Translations under genes and position numbers: made by a program
From: JAHDBG01 sp963922315
GTDB lineage: Bacteria; Pseudomonadota; Gammaproteobacteria; Chromatiales; Chromatiaceae
Direction of reading: 5' to 3'
DNA: 64,000 nucleotides
Assembly: GCA_963922315.1 (NCBI GenBank)
Contig: CAWUID010000003.1
Coordinates: forward strand, 8,605-72,604
The notes under the pieces: generated by a model
Told to the model about the DNA's origin: nothing
Database searches by the model: none
Seen by the model: the letters and a program-made list of their open reading frames with translations, nothing else
Shown: piece by piece, positions 32,779-41,049 of the stretch
Layout of the letters: the number at the start of each line of letters is the position of its first letter
How positions within the stretch are numbered: position 1 is the first letter of the stretch

Positions 32779-34164
32779 TTGATAAACTATGGCGTTTCTC
32801 TGATTCACTCTGAAACGGGTAATATTCTGTTGTCTTCTGCATTACAGTTTGATGTTCAGCCAGGCGGTGCCTTAACCGGAAGTTTACAGGTGCCTGGTGA
32901 TAAATCCATTTCGCATCGTGCTCTGATGCTGGCTGCGATTGCCGAAGGAACCAGCCGGATTACCGGTTATCTGCCAGGTGCAGATGTGCTGGCGACGCTG
33001 GCCGCTTTGCGGACGCTGGGGGTCAGGATTGATGTCCTGCCGGAAGGTGATCTGCGAGTGTATGGGGTTGGGTTGCAAGGTCTGGCCACATCTGTACAGG
33101 CACAAGGCTGTGTGCCGCAACTGGATCTGGGCAATTCAGGGACTTCGATCCGCCTGTTATGTGGTTTGCTGGCAGGGCAGGGCATCACCTGCACCTTGTC
33201 CGGAGATCAGTATCTGCGTGCCCGCCCGATGCGGCGTGTTACTGATCCTCTGGTACAGATGGGTGCGCAGATTGTCACGACGGAATCCGGTACGGCGCCA
33301 TTGCAAATCGCGCCGACACAACATGTGTCCGGGATACAGTATGTGTTACCGATGGCGAGTGCCCAGGTCAAATCAGCCATTCTGCTGGCGGGCCTGTATG
33401 CTGAAGGTGAAACTTGTGTCACGGAACCGGCACCTACCCGGGATCATACCGAGCGGATGCTGCGAGGGTTTGGTTATCCGGTCAGGCGCGAAGGTGCTAT
33501 GTGTTGTCTGCGCGGTGGTGGCCGGTTGCAGGCATGCGATATTCAGGTGCCATCGGATATTTCATCAGCGGCATTCTTTCTGGTCGGTGCCAGTATTGCA
33601 GCGGGTTCTGATCTGATGCTGCGTCAGGTTGGTATCAATCCAACCCGGGATGGTGTGATCAATCTGTTGCGCATGATGGGTGCAGATATCACGCTCAGTA
33701 ATCAGACTAAAGTGGGTGGTGAGCCGGTGGCGGATATCCGGGTGCGGGCCGCAGCGCTGCGTGGGATTCAGATCCCGGTTGAGCAGGTGCCACTGGCGAT
33801 TGATGAATTTCCGGCGTTATTCATCGCTGCTGCCTTTGCTGCCGGTGAAACCATATTACGTGGTGCTGCAGAACTGCGGGTAAAGGAATCTGACCGGATT
33901 CAGGTGATGGCAGATGGCTTACAGGCCTTAGGTGTACCAGTTCAGGTGTTGCCGGATGGTATAGTGATTCAGGGCGGTCATCCGTTACAGGGTGGCCAAA
34001 TTAATAGTCATGGTGATCATCGTATTGCGATGGCGTTTGCGATGGCCGGACTGGTTGCTCAGGCACCGGTGCTGATTGATGATTGTGCAAATGTGGATAC
34101 ATCATTCCCCGGTTTTGTGGCATTAGCTCAGTCAGCAGGTTTGCAGGTGGTGCAGCGTGGTTAA
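32779..34164 (+). CDS. aroA: 3-phosphoshikimate 1-carboxyvinyltransferase (EPSP synthase)
   Basis: Sixth shikimate step: transfers the enolpyruvyl group of PEP to shikimate-3-phosphate. The core begins GGALTGSLQVPGDKSISHRAL and has LGNSGTSIRLLCG, DQYLRARPMRRV, QVKSAILLAGL, PSDISSAAFFLV, DEFPALFIAAAFA, LRVKESDRI and NSHGDHRIAMAFA. The upstream part is uncertain: the listed start is TTG 32779 (461 residues), while TTG 32830 would give 444 residues, closer to the family length. The 3' end overlaps cmk by 8 bases. An aroA-cmk-rpsA-ihfB run is common in gammaproteobacteria. Confidence 0.95.
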   Translation: MINYGVSLIHSETGNILLSSALQFDVQPGGALTGSLQVPGDKSISHRALMLAAIAEGTSRITGYLPGADVLATLAALRTLGVRIDVLPEGDLRVYGVGLQGLATSVQAQGCVPQLDLGNSGTSIRLLCGLLAGQGITCTLSGDQYLRARPMRRVTDPLVQMGAQIVTTESGTAPLQIAPTQHVSGIQYVLPMASAQVKSAILLAGLYAEGETCVTEPAPTRDHTERMLRGFGYPVRREGAMCCLRGGGRLQACDIQVPSDISSAAFFLVGASIAAGSDLMLRQVGINPTRDGVINLLRMMGADITLSNQTKVGGEPVADIRVRAAALRGIQIPVEQVPLAIDEFPALFIAAAFAAGETILRGAAELRVKESDRIQVMADGLQALGVPVQVLPDGIVIQGGHPLQGGQINSHGDHRIAMAFAMAGLVAQAPVLIDDCANVDTSFPGFVALAQSAGLQVVQRG

Positions 34165-34819
34165 TCAGCCGGTTATCACGATTGACGGTCCGAGTGGTGC
34201 TGGCAAGGGTACCCTGGCGGCGCAGGTCGCGGATCATTTCGGCTGGCACCTGCTGGATTCAGGCGCGCTATATCGGATCGTTGCTTATGCGGTGCAGCAG
34301 TCTGGTACCGATGTGACTGACATTGCACAGGTTACCCGCATCGCTCGCGAACTGTCAGTCAGTTTCCGGTCAGGCAGCATTATCTGGCAGGGCGATGAGG
34401 TTACTACGGACATTCGTACCGAACAGATTGGTAATCTGGCCTCACAAATTGCTGCCTTGCCATCCGTACGTGCGGCTTTGCTGGACTGGCAGCGGCAGCA
34501 GGCACGAGCGCCTGGTCTGGTAGCAGACGGGCGTGATATGGGGACGGTGGTGTTTCCGCAGGCGGTACTGAAGATTTTTTTAACGGCAAGTGCAGAAGAA
34601 AGGGCAAAAAGACGTTATCAACAGTTGGAACAACGAGGAATCACTGCTAATATCTCATCTCTTGCGGCGACGATTCGTGAACGGGACGAACGGGATCAGC
34701 AACGGCCCGATTCGCCCCTGATTCCGGCGCAGGATGCGACCCTCCTGGACTCTACAAATCTGCCGATTGCCGAGGTGCTGAAACGGGTGTTACAGATAGC
34801 TCATGAACGTGGTCTGTAG
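34157..34819 (+). CDS. cmk: Cytidylate kinase
   Basis: Phosphorylates CMP and dCMP with ATP. The 220 residues start with GTG inside the aroA end and show the P-loop DGPSGAGKGTLA. They continue with the NMP-binding segment LLDSGALYRIVAY, ARAPGLVADGRDMGTVVFP and the lid ERAKRRYQQLEQRG. Length and motifs are normal for the bacterial long form. It is translationally coupled to aroA and is followed by rpsA. Confidence 0.96.
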   Translation: MVNQPVITIDGPSGAGKGTLAAQVADHFGWHLLDSGALYRIVAYAVQQSGTDVTDIAQVTRIARELSVSFRSGSIIWQGDEVTTDIRTEQIGNLASQIAALPSVRAALLDWQRQQARAPGLVADGRDMGTVVFPQAVLKIFLTASAEERAKRRYQQLEQRGITANISSLAATIRERDERDQQRPDSPLIPAQDATLLDSTNLPIAEVLKRVLQIAHERGL

Positions 34820-34874
34820 CGTAATTTTTACTTTTTAACATGTGCTGACTTCAGGTCAGTGCAGGTGTGTATTT

Positions 34875-36545
34875 ATGTCAGAAAGCTTTGCTGAACTATT
34901 TGCCGAGAGTTTAGAAACCACCAATCTGCGTGTCGGCGCGATTGTGATCGGAACCGTTGTGTCCGTAGACCGCGATTTTGTGACGGTGAACGCAGGCCTG
35001 AAGTCTGAAGGTGTGATCCCGGCTGGTCAGTTCCTGGATAAAGAAGGTGATATTGAGGTTGCAGAAGGTGACCAGGTAGAGGTCATTCTGGAAACTGTGG
35101 AAGATGGTTGGGGATGTACACGACTCTCGCGGGAAAAAGCAAAGCGGCATTATGCCTGGAAAAGTCTGGAACAGAGTTTTGCGAATGAAGATATCATCAT
35201 TGGCATGATCACTGGCAAGGTCAAAGGTGGCTTCACAGTTGAATTAGATCAGCTACGTGGCTTCCTGCCGGGCTCTCTGGTGGACATGCGCCCGGTACGT
35301 GACACCACGCATCTGGAAAATCAGGACCTTGAATTTAAGATTATTAAGCTGGATCAGAAGCGTAATAATGTCGTGTTATCACGTCGTGCAGTGATTGAAG
35401 CAGAATACAACAAAGAACGTGAGCGACTGTTAGAACACCTGGCAGAAGGCCAGGAAATGAAAGGCATCGTGAAAAATCTGACCGATTATGGTGCCTTTGT
35501 TGATCTGGGCGGCATTGACGGCCTGTTGCACATCACTGATATGGCCTGGCGACGTGTCAAGCACCCGTCAGAAGTGGTGCAGATTGGTGATGAAGTTCAT
35601 GTCAGAATTCTGAAATTTGATCGTGAGAAGATGCGAGTTTCGCTGGGTATTAAACAAACCACTGAAGATCCCTGGCTGAATCTGAAGCGGCGTTATCCGG
35701 TTAGCAGCCGTCTGTTCGGAAAAGTTACCAACATTACTGATTATGGTGCTTTTGTCGGCATTGAAGACGGTGTGGAAGGATTAGTGCACGTATCAGAGAT
35801 GGACTGGTCAAACAAAAATGTCAACCCATCCAAACTGGTTGAATCTGGCCAGGAAGTCGAAGTGATGGTATTGGATATTGATGAAGAACGCCGTCGTATT
35901 TCGCTTGGTATGAAACAATGTCTGGCGAACCCATGGCATGAATTTGACACATTGCATAACAAAGGTGATCAAGTCAGCGGTGTCGTCAAATCAATCACTG
36001 ACTTTGGTGTTTTTGTCGGTTTGGCAGGTGGTATTGACGGCCTCGTCCATTCATCCGATTTATCCTGGGAAGAAAACCCTGAAAACCATATCCGCGATTA
36101 CCGCAAAGGCCAGGAAGTTGATGTCGTGGTGCTGGGCGTAGATGCTGAGCGCGAACGTATCTCACTGGGTATCAAACAGTTGGCGAAAGATCCTTTCTCC
36201 ATGTACCTGAATGAGCATAAAAAAGGCTCAGTTGTCACCGGTACTGTGCAGGAAGTGGATGCGAAAGGTGCCACGATTACCCTGGCAGAGGGTGTGGCCG
36301 GTTATCTGCGCGTGGCTGAGATTGCTCAGGAGCGTACTGAGGATGCTTCCACTGTGCTGACTGTAGGTGATCAGGTTGAAGCGAAACTGACCAATATTGA
36401 TCGTAAATCACGCACCCTGAATTTGTCTATCCGGGCAAAAGATATCGACGAAGAACAGGCGGTGATTTCATCTTATTCCACCGGAGCCGCAAGCACGCAG
36501 GGTGCAACGCTGGCTGATTTGTTTGAAGATAAATTCAAACAATAA
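34875..36545 (+). CDS. rpsA: 30S ribosomal protein S1
   Basis: Ribosomal protein that binds and unwinds mRNA leaders. The 556 residues from ATG 34875 (MSESFAELFAESL) hold six S1 domains. The repeats GIVKNLTDYGAFVDLGGIDG, GKVTNITDYGAFVGIEDGVE and GVVKSITDFGVFVGLAGGID are plain to see. The frame is open for 11 more codons upstream but that part is atypical. There is no strong Shine-Dalgarno sequence. A small stem-loop (CTGAC/GTCAG, 34845-34859) precedes the start, as expected for an S1 gene that represses its own translation. Confidence 0.97.
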   Translation: MSESFAELFAESLETTNLRVGAIVIGTVVSVDRDFVTVNAGLKSEGVIPAGQFLDKEGDIEVAEGDQVEVILETVEDGWGCTRLSREKAKRHYAWKSLEQSFANEDIIIGMITGKVKGGFTVELDQLRGFLPGSLVDMRPVRDTTHLENQDLEFKIIKLDQKRNNVVLSRRAVIEAEYNKERERLLEHLAEGQEMKGIVKNLTDYGAFVDLGGIDGLLHITDMAWRRVKHPSEVVQIGDEVHVRILKFDREKMRVSLGIKQTTEDPWLNLKRRYPVSSRLFGKVTNITDYGAFVGIEDGVEGLVHVSEMDWSNKNVNPSKLVESGQEVEVMVLDIDEERRRISLGMKQCLANPWHEFDTLHNKGDQVSGVVKSITDFGVFVGLAGGIDGLVHSSDLSWEENPENHIRDYRKGQEVDVVVLGVDAERERISLGIKQLAKDPFSMYLNEHKKGSVVTGTVQEVDAKGATITLAEGVAGYLRVAEIAQERTEDASTVLTVGDQVEAKLTNIDRKSRTLNLSIRAKDIDEEQAVISSYSTGAASTQGATLADLFEDKFKQ

Positions 36546-36594
36546 GACATTTCGATGTACCGTGTGTGATCGTACAGGCACCTGAGAACAACGA

Positions 36595-36882
36595 ATGACC
36601 CGATCAGAACTCATAGAAAAGCTCACTCAAACCCAGACGAATCTTATGCCGGAGGATGTTGATCTGGCGGTTCGGGAGATTCTGGAACATATGAGTGCGT
36701 CTTTGGCAGAGGGTAGTCGGGTCGAAATTCGTGGATTTGGTAGTTTTACCCTGCATCATCGTCCGGCGCGCGAGGGCCGCAACCCACGTACCGGAGAAGA
36801 AGTGATGGTGGAAGAACGTTACACGCCGCGTTTCCGGCCTGGCAAATTATTGCGTGACCGGATTATGGCAGCAATCCAGTAA
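36595..36882 (+). CDS. ihfB: Integration host factor subunit beta
   Basis: DNA-bending protein, forming the IHF heterodimer with IhfA. The 95 residues start MTRSELIEKL and carry the RIEIRGFGSFTL-type beta-arm (VEIRGFGSFTLHHRPAREGRNP) with the intercalating Pro in GRNPRTGEE, followed by RFRPGKLLRDRI. It is 49 bases downstream of rpsA, the usual place for ihfB, and is followed by a strong terminator. Confidence 0.95.
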   Translation: MTRSELIEKLTQTQTNLMPEDVDLAVREILEHMSASLAEGSRVEIRGFGSFTLHHRPAREGRNPRTGEEVMVEERYTPRFRPGKLLRDRIMAAIQ

Positions 36883-36913
36883 CAGGTAGCTTTACTGATC
36901 AGAGTATTTCTGC

Positions 36914-36942
36914 AAAAGCCACACAATTGTGTGGCTTTTTTG
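36914..36942. terminator. Rho-independent terminator after ihfB
   Basis: AAAAGCCACACAATTGTGTGGCTTTT is an uninterrupted palindrome followed by more T. It ends the aroA-cmk-rpsA-ihfB transcript and could act in both directions. Confidence 0.9.
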
Positions 36943-36983
36943 TATTTATGTCCTGCGTTTATCTATATTTGTGAGGATGACTT

Positions 36984-37925
36984 ATGTCAGCACTGATTTC
37001 GGGTTCCATGGCTTATGACACGATTATGGTGTTTGAAGACAAATTTCAGAATCATATTCTGCCAGATCAGACCCATATTCTGAATGTATCCTTTCTGGTG
37101 CCGGAGATGCGCCGCAATTTTGGTGGTTGTGCTGGCAATATCGCCTACAACCTGCATCTGCTCGGTGGTGAAGCGGTGCCGCTGGCGACAGTCGGTAGCG
37201 ATTTTGCACCTTACGCCGACTGGATGGATGCAAAAGGTGTGACCCGTGCCGGATTGCGTGAAATATCAGGCGCTTTTACTGCTCAGGCATTTATTACGAC
37301 GGACCAGGATGACAACCAGATTACGGCATTTCACCCCGGCGCGATGAACGAGGCACAGCAGAATCAGATTGCGGATTATCCGCAGACTACGATCGGGATG
37401 GTGTCGCCGAATGGACGTCAGGGTATGATTGAACATGCCGCTCAGTTTGCTGCCGCTGGTATTCCGTTTATCTTTGATCCGGGTCAGGGCATGCCGATGT
37501 TTGATGGCGCTGATTTGTGTCGCTTTGTTGAGCAGGCAACCTGGCTGGCATTCAATGATTATGAAGCGAAACTGATGGAAGAACGCACTGGCCAGACGAT
37601 TCCGCAACTGGCGGAACAGGTGGAGGCTGTGATTGTTACCCGGGGCGGGTCAGGTTCGGTGATTTATACGCAGGGTGAGTGTCTGGAGATACCGGCGGCG
37701 CCGGTAGATCGGGTGGTGGATCCGACTGGCTGCGGGGATGCGTATCGTGGTGGTTTATTGTATGGCCTGATGCATCAACTGGACTGGTCAGTGACTGGCC
37801 GGATTGCTTCGTTGATGGGCGCTATTAAAGTTGCCAGTCAGGGGCCACAGAATCACACCTTTACCCGGGACGAATTTGCGCAACGTTTTGCGACTGCGTT
37901 TGGTCAGCCGTTATCGCTGGACTGA
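36984..37925 (+). CDS. PfkB-family carbohydrate/adenosine kinase
   Basis: Ribokinase-family sugar or nucleoside kinase of 313 residues. It starts MSALISGSMAYDTIMVF and has the substrate motif NFGGCAGNIAYNLHLLGGEA. The catalytic C-terminal signature is DPTGCGDAYRGGLLYGL with the general-base Asp, and VTRGGSGSVIY lies in the nucleotide site. The N-terminal pattern fits the adenosine-kinase-like subgroup, but the substrate cannot be assigned by eye. It lies after the ihfB terminator and two bases before ygfB, so it may be the first gene of a ygfB-pepP unit. Confidence 0.85.
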   Translation: MSALISGSMAYDTIMVFEDKFQNHILPDQTHILNVSFLVPEMRRNFGGCAGNIAYNLHLLGGEAVPLATVGSDFAPYADWMDAKGVTRAGLREISGAFTAQAFITTDQDDNQITAFHPGAMNEAQQNQIADYPQTTIGMVSPNGRQGMIEHAAQFAAAGIPFIFDPGQGMPMFDGADLCRFVEQATWLAFNDYEAKLMEERTGQTIPQLAEQVEAVIVTRGGSGSVIYTQGECLEIPAAPVDRVVDPTGCGDAYRGGLLYGLMHQLDWSVTGRIASLMGAIKVASQGPQNHTFTRDEFAQRFATAFGQPLSLD

Positions 37926-37927
37926 GC

Positions 37928-38464
37928 ATGCCTGAACCAACACTTTCTTATCCGGCATGTGAGGCAGCGATGCAGCGTTGCCAGTTCGCCTTTGCGCCAG
38001 CAGAAGCGCAGGGTATTGCGGTGGGTCTGTTGGCCAGCGGGCAATCTGATCCGGTCGCCATGTGGCAGGCAGAGTTGTACGCAGATCTGGCAGCTGATGA
38101 CCTGCTGGCACAAGAGTGTCGCGCCTTGCTGGATGCTGTGTATGCCACAACCTCGCAACAGATTGGCGATCCGGGAATCACTTTACAGTTGTTTTTGCCA
38201 GAGGCAGCGCCAGAGCTTATGGTGGCCGCATTGCGTGACTGGGCGCAAGGCTTTTTGTTCGGATTCGGACTGGCTGGCGCCGTGGAGGCCAGCTTATCGG
38301 ATGACGGGCGTGAGCTGTTGCAGCATGTCTATGAGGTTGCGCAATTGGATACCAGCAGGATAGCTCAGGATGAATCAGTGCAGGAAGGTTTGATGCAGAT
38401 TGAAGAATTTCTGCGGGTAGCGGCACTATCTTTGTACACCGAGCGACAGGCCGCGACATGCTGA
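37928..38464 (+). CDS. ygfB: UPF0149 family protein YgfB
   Basis: Helical protein of 178 residues in the YgfB/UPF0149 family. It is recognised by CRALLDAVYATTSQQI, the acidic LQLFLPEAAPEL, and DWAQGFLFGFGLAG with SDDGRELLQHVYEVAQLD. Its E. coli homologue sits directly before pepP, as here, with a 7-base overlap. In Pseudomonas a homologue affects expression of peptidoglycan amidase and beta-lactam resistance. The role in this organism is not known. Confidence 0.9.
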   Translation: MPEPTLSYPACEAAMQRCQFAFAPAEAQGIAVGLLASGQSDPVAMWQAELYADLAADDLLAQECRALLDAVYATTSQQIGDPGITLQLFLPEAAPELMVAALRDWAQGFLFGFGLAGAVEASLSDDGRELLQHVYEVAQLDTSRIAQDESVQEGLMQIEEFLRVAALSLYTERQAATC

Positions 38465-39759
38465 AGTCAGCATATCAACACCGGCGTGCGCGCCTGATGC
38501 AGGCTCTGGGTACAGATTGTGTCGCGATCATACCGACAGCGACGGAACAGGTTCGGAATAAAGATACGCATTTTCCGTTTCGTCCGGGCAGCGATTTTTA
38601 TTATCTGACTGGTTTTAATGAACCAGAAGCAGTACTGGTGCTGGTACCAGGGCGATCCGAAGGCGAGGTGATGCTGTTCTGTCGCGAAAATGATGCGAAG
38701 GCAGAACGTTGGAAAGGACGACGTACCGGGCTGACAGCAGCAGTGGCTGAATTAGGTGTGGATCAGGCGTTCTCCTGGCATGAGTTAGATCAGCATCTGC
38801 CGAAACTGCTTGGTACGACCCGGCGGTTGTTTTACGATTTGGGTACGCACCCTGATTTTGATCAGTGCATGTTGCGCTGGGTCAGCCAGGTACGTCAGTC
38901 ATCGCGTAGCCAGTCAGCATTTGACCTGCTTGCACTGAGCACTCACCTGCATGCGATGCGGTTGCGTAAAGACCCGGAGGAGCTTGCCACGATGCGTCGG
39001 GCAGCGAAATTGTCTGCTGTTGCACATGTTGAATTAATGCGCCAATGTCGGCCCGGCATGTATGAATATGAACTGGCGGCCCTGTTTGCGTATCAATGTC
39101 AGTCACAGGGCGCGCAGGCTCTGGCTTATCCGTCGATTGTTGCCGGAGGTGAGCATGCATGTGTGCTGCACTATGTGGCGAATAACGCCCCTTTGCAGGA
39201 TAGCGATCTGATACTGGTGGATGCGGGCGGTGAGCTGGATGGATATGCGGCTGATATTACCCGCACCTTTCCGGTGAACGGCCGCTTCAGCGAACCACAA
39301 CGGCAATTGTATGAATTGGTGTTAGCAGCACAAACAGCAGCGATTGCGCAGGTGCAGGTGGGTCAGCCTTGGGATGCGCCACATCAGGCAGCGGTACGAG
39401 TACTGGCTGAGGGCTTATTACGTCTGGGTCTGCTCCGGGGCAGCCTGGCTCAGGTGCTGAAGGATAAGACGTATCAACGCTTTTTTATGCACCGTACCAG
39501 TCATTGGCTGGGTCTTGATGTGCATGATGTCGGGGCGTATGCAGTGGAGGGCCAACCCTGTCGGCTGGAACCTGGAATGGTACTGACGATTGAGCCAGGA
39601 CTGTATATCCCGTCAGGTAGTGAAGATGTGGCTGCCTGCTGGCAAGGCATCGGGATCCGGATTGAGGATGACGTGGTGGTTGGTCAGGACGGGCCGGAAG
39701 TGATCAGTGCGGCGGTGCCAAAAACGGTCAGTGAGATTGAAGCTCTGATGGTCAGTTGA
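38458..39759 (+). CDS. pepP: Xaa-Pro aminopeptidase PepP
   Basis: Dimanganese aminopeptidase that removes N-terminal residues preceding proline. The 433 residues have the N-terminal domain (FPFRPGSDFYYLTGFNEP) and the pita-bread catalytic domain. Metal ligands lie in VDAGGELDGYAADITRTF (two Asp), HWLGLDVHD (His), LTIEPGLYI (Glu) and IRIEDDVVV (Glu). It overlaps ygfB by 7 bases and ends at a bidirectional terminator. The ubiH and ubiI genes that often follow pepP are absent. Confidence 0.95.
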   Translation: MLKSAYQHRRARLMQALGTDCVAIIPTATEQVRNKDTHFPFRPGSDFYYLTGFNEPEAVLVLVPGRSEGEVMLFCRENDAKAERWKGRRTGLTAAVAELGVDQAFSWHELDQHLPKLLGTTRRLFYDLGTHPDFDQCMLRWVSQVRQSSRSQSAFDLLALSTHLHAMRLRKDPEELATMRRAAKLSAVAHVELMRQCRPGMYEYELAALFAYQCQSQGAQALAYPSIVAGGEHACVLHYVANNAPLQDSDLILVDAGGELDGYAADITRTFPVNGRFSEPQRQLYELVLAAQTAAIAQVQVGQPWDAPHQAAVRVLAEGLLRLGLLRGSLAQVLKDKTYQRFFMHRTSHWLGLDVHDVGAYAVEGQPCRLEPGMVLTIEPGLYIPSGSEDVAACWQGIGIRIEDDVVVGQDGPEVISAAVPKTVSEIEALMVS

Positions 39760-39773
39760 GAAAACACAGGCAT

Positions 39774-39806
39774 AAAAAAACGGCATCCGCAGATGCCGTT
39801 TTTTTA
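39774..39806. terminator. Bidirectional terminator between pepP and the porin gene
   Basis: AAAAAAACGGCATC pairs with GATGCCGTTTTTTT around CGCA. The symmetry, with A and T runs on both sides, serves the rightward pepP and the leftward porin gene. Confidence 0.92.
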
Positions 39807-39828
39807 TTGGGTGTAGCTTTTATTAAGC

Positions 39829-40917
39829 TCAGAACTTGTATTGCATACCGATGGCGACAGCACGTTGTCGAATCAGGTTTTCGATTTCCTGGCTGGTGAC
39901 GCCGTTTTTCAGAATGGTTTGCAGATCGGCAACATCACCATGCTTATTCCGGAATGCGATGTAGGTATTCACTCTTTTGTTAATCGTATGATTCAGAGCG
40001 ATACTGGCAAAGTGATTATTTGCTTCGTTACCTGCATCATCTTCAATTTTTTCTGTGCCCAGGTTGACAGAAAGCGCATTATTGCCAAAGGTCAGCTTTC
40101 CGGATACGCCGAATGAAGTGCGGTCTACCCCATCCTGCGGAATAATGCCGTATCTGGAAGAGGCAACAGATTCGGCAACTAACAGGTTTTGGGTTTGTTC
40201 AAATTGCGCACCAACCATGATGTTGTCAAATTCGTAGCTGCCGCCCAGTTGTAACATTTTGGAGTTACTGGCTTGCGGGCCGACATTCAGTCCTTCAACC
40301 TGATTAAGGTATTGTGCAATGAGGTCCAGTCCGCGGTCATCTATCACTTCATAACCAAAGCCGAGTTTGAGTCCATGGCCTTCATCATACATCAGGCCAA
40401 TGGACGGGCTGGAAAACAGTTTTTCCGTTGTGTCACCGTTTGCATTGACACCAAGTGCTAAAGTAAAGCCAGAATAAACCGGCAATTCATACACAAAAGC
40501 TTTGGTTTGCTCGTATTCGGTAAAGCCAACATTGCTGAAATCAGCGATAGAGTCGGGCAAGTGGTTGTTGCCGGTAAACAGGTAAGCCAGGCTGGCTGAT
40601 GTGGGCTGGTGACCGACTCTGACTGAGCCGAAATCGCCATAAATGTTGAAATAAGAGGCGTCGTTTTCACCCAGCAGGCTGTCACCGTCGAAGCCATCTA
40701 CCAGAAAGGTATGTTTAAAATAGGCTTTGAAGTCGGAAAAGTCTGCAGAAACTCTGAACCCCAGGGTAGAGTCGTTGCTGTTGACGGTGCCATAACTATC
40801 TGGCGCATTGGCCCGTAAATCGAGATGTGCGTGTCCGAACATGCGAACATCAGCTGCGAATGCAGCGGAAGTAGAAAGGACAGCAGCGGCTGTCAGCGTG
40901 AGCATTTTTTTATTCAC
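39829..40917 (-). CDS. Outer-membrane porin-like beta-barrel protein
   Basis: Secreted protein of 362 residues with a classic signal peptide (MNKKMLTLTAAAVLSTSAAFA). Repeating amphipathic strands are rich in Gly and aromatic residues (LGFRVSADFSDFKAYFKH, LKLGFGYEV, VNTYIAFRNKHG). The last strand ends in Phe (AVAIGMQYKF), the outer-membrane assembly signal. The strand ASYFNIYGDFGSVRVGHQ is typical of trimeric gram-negative porins. The start is GTG at 40917, with GGGAG eight bases upstream. It is a single-gene unit ending at the shared terminator. Solute specificity is unknown. Confidence 0.82.
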   Translation of the reverse strand: MNKKMLTLTAAAVLSTSAAFAADVRMFGHAHLDLRANAPDSYGTVNSNDSTLGFRVSADFSDFKAYFKHTFLVDGFDGDSLLGENDASYFNIYGDFGSVRVGHQPTSASLAYLFTGNNHLPDSIADFSNVGFTEYEQTKAFVYELPVYSGFTLALGVNANGDTTEKLFSSPSIGLMYDEGHGLKLGFGYEVIDDRGLDLIAQYLNQVEGLNVGPQASNSKMLQLGGSYEFDNIMVGAQFEQTQNLLVAESVASSRYGIIPQDGVDRTSFGVSGKLTFGNNALSVNLGTEKIEDDAGNEANNHFASIALNHTINKRVNTYIAFRNKHGDVADLQTILKNGVTSQEIENLIRQRAVAIGMQYKF

Positions 40918-41049
40918 CGGGTGGCTCCCTAACTAAAATGGCTAATGCAGATAATTTCTCAGACGGACAGACTGACAGAAAATGGCAACAGGTCCGGGCG
41001 GTCATTTCTTGCGCGCCGAATCCTGAGGAAATAATATATTAACAGGCTA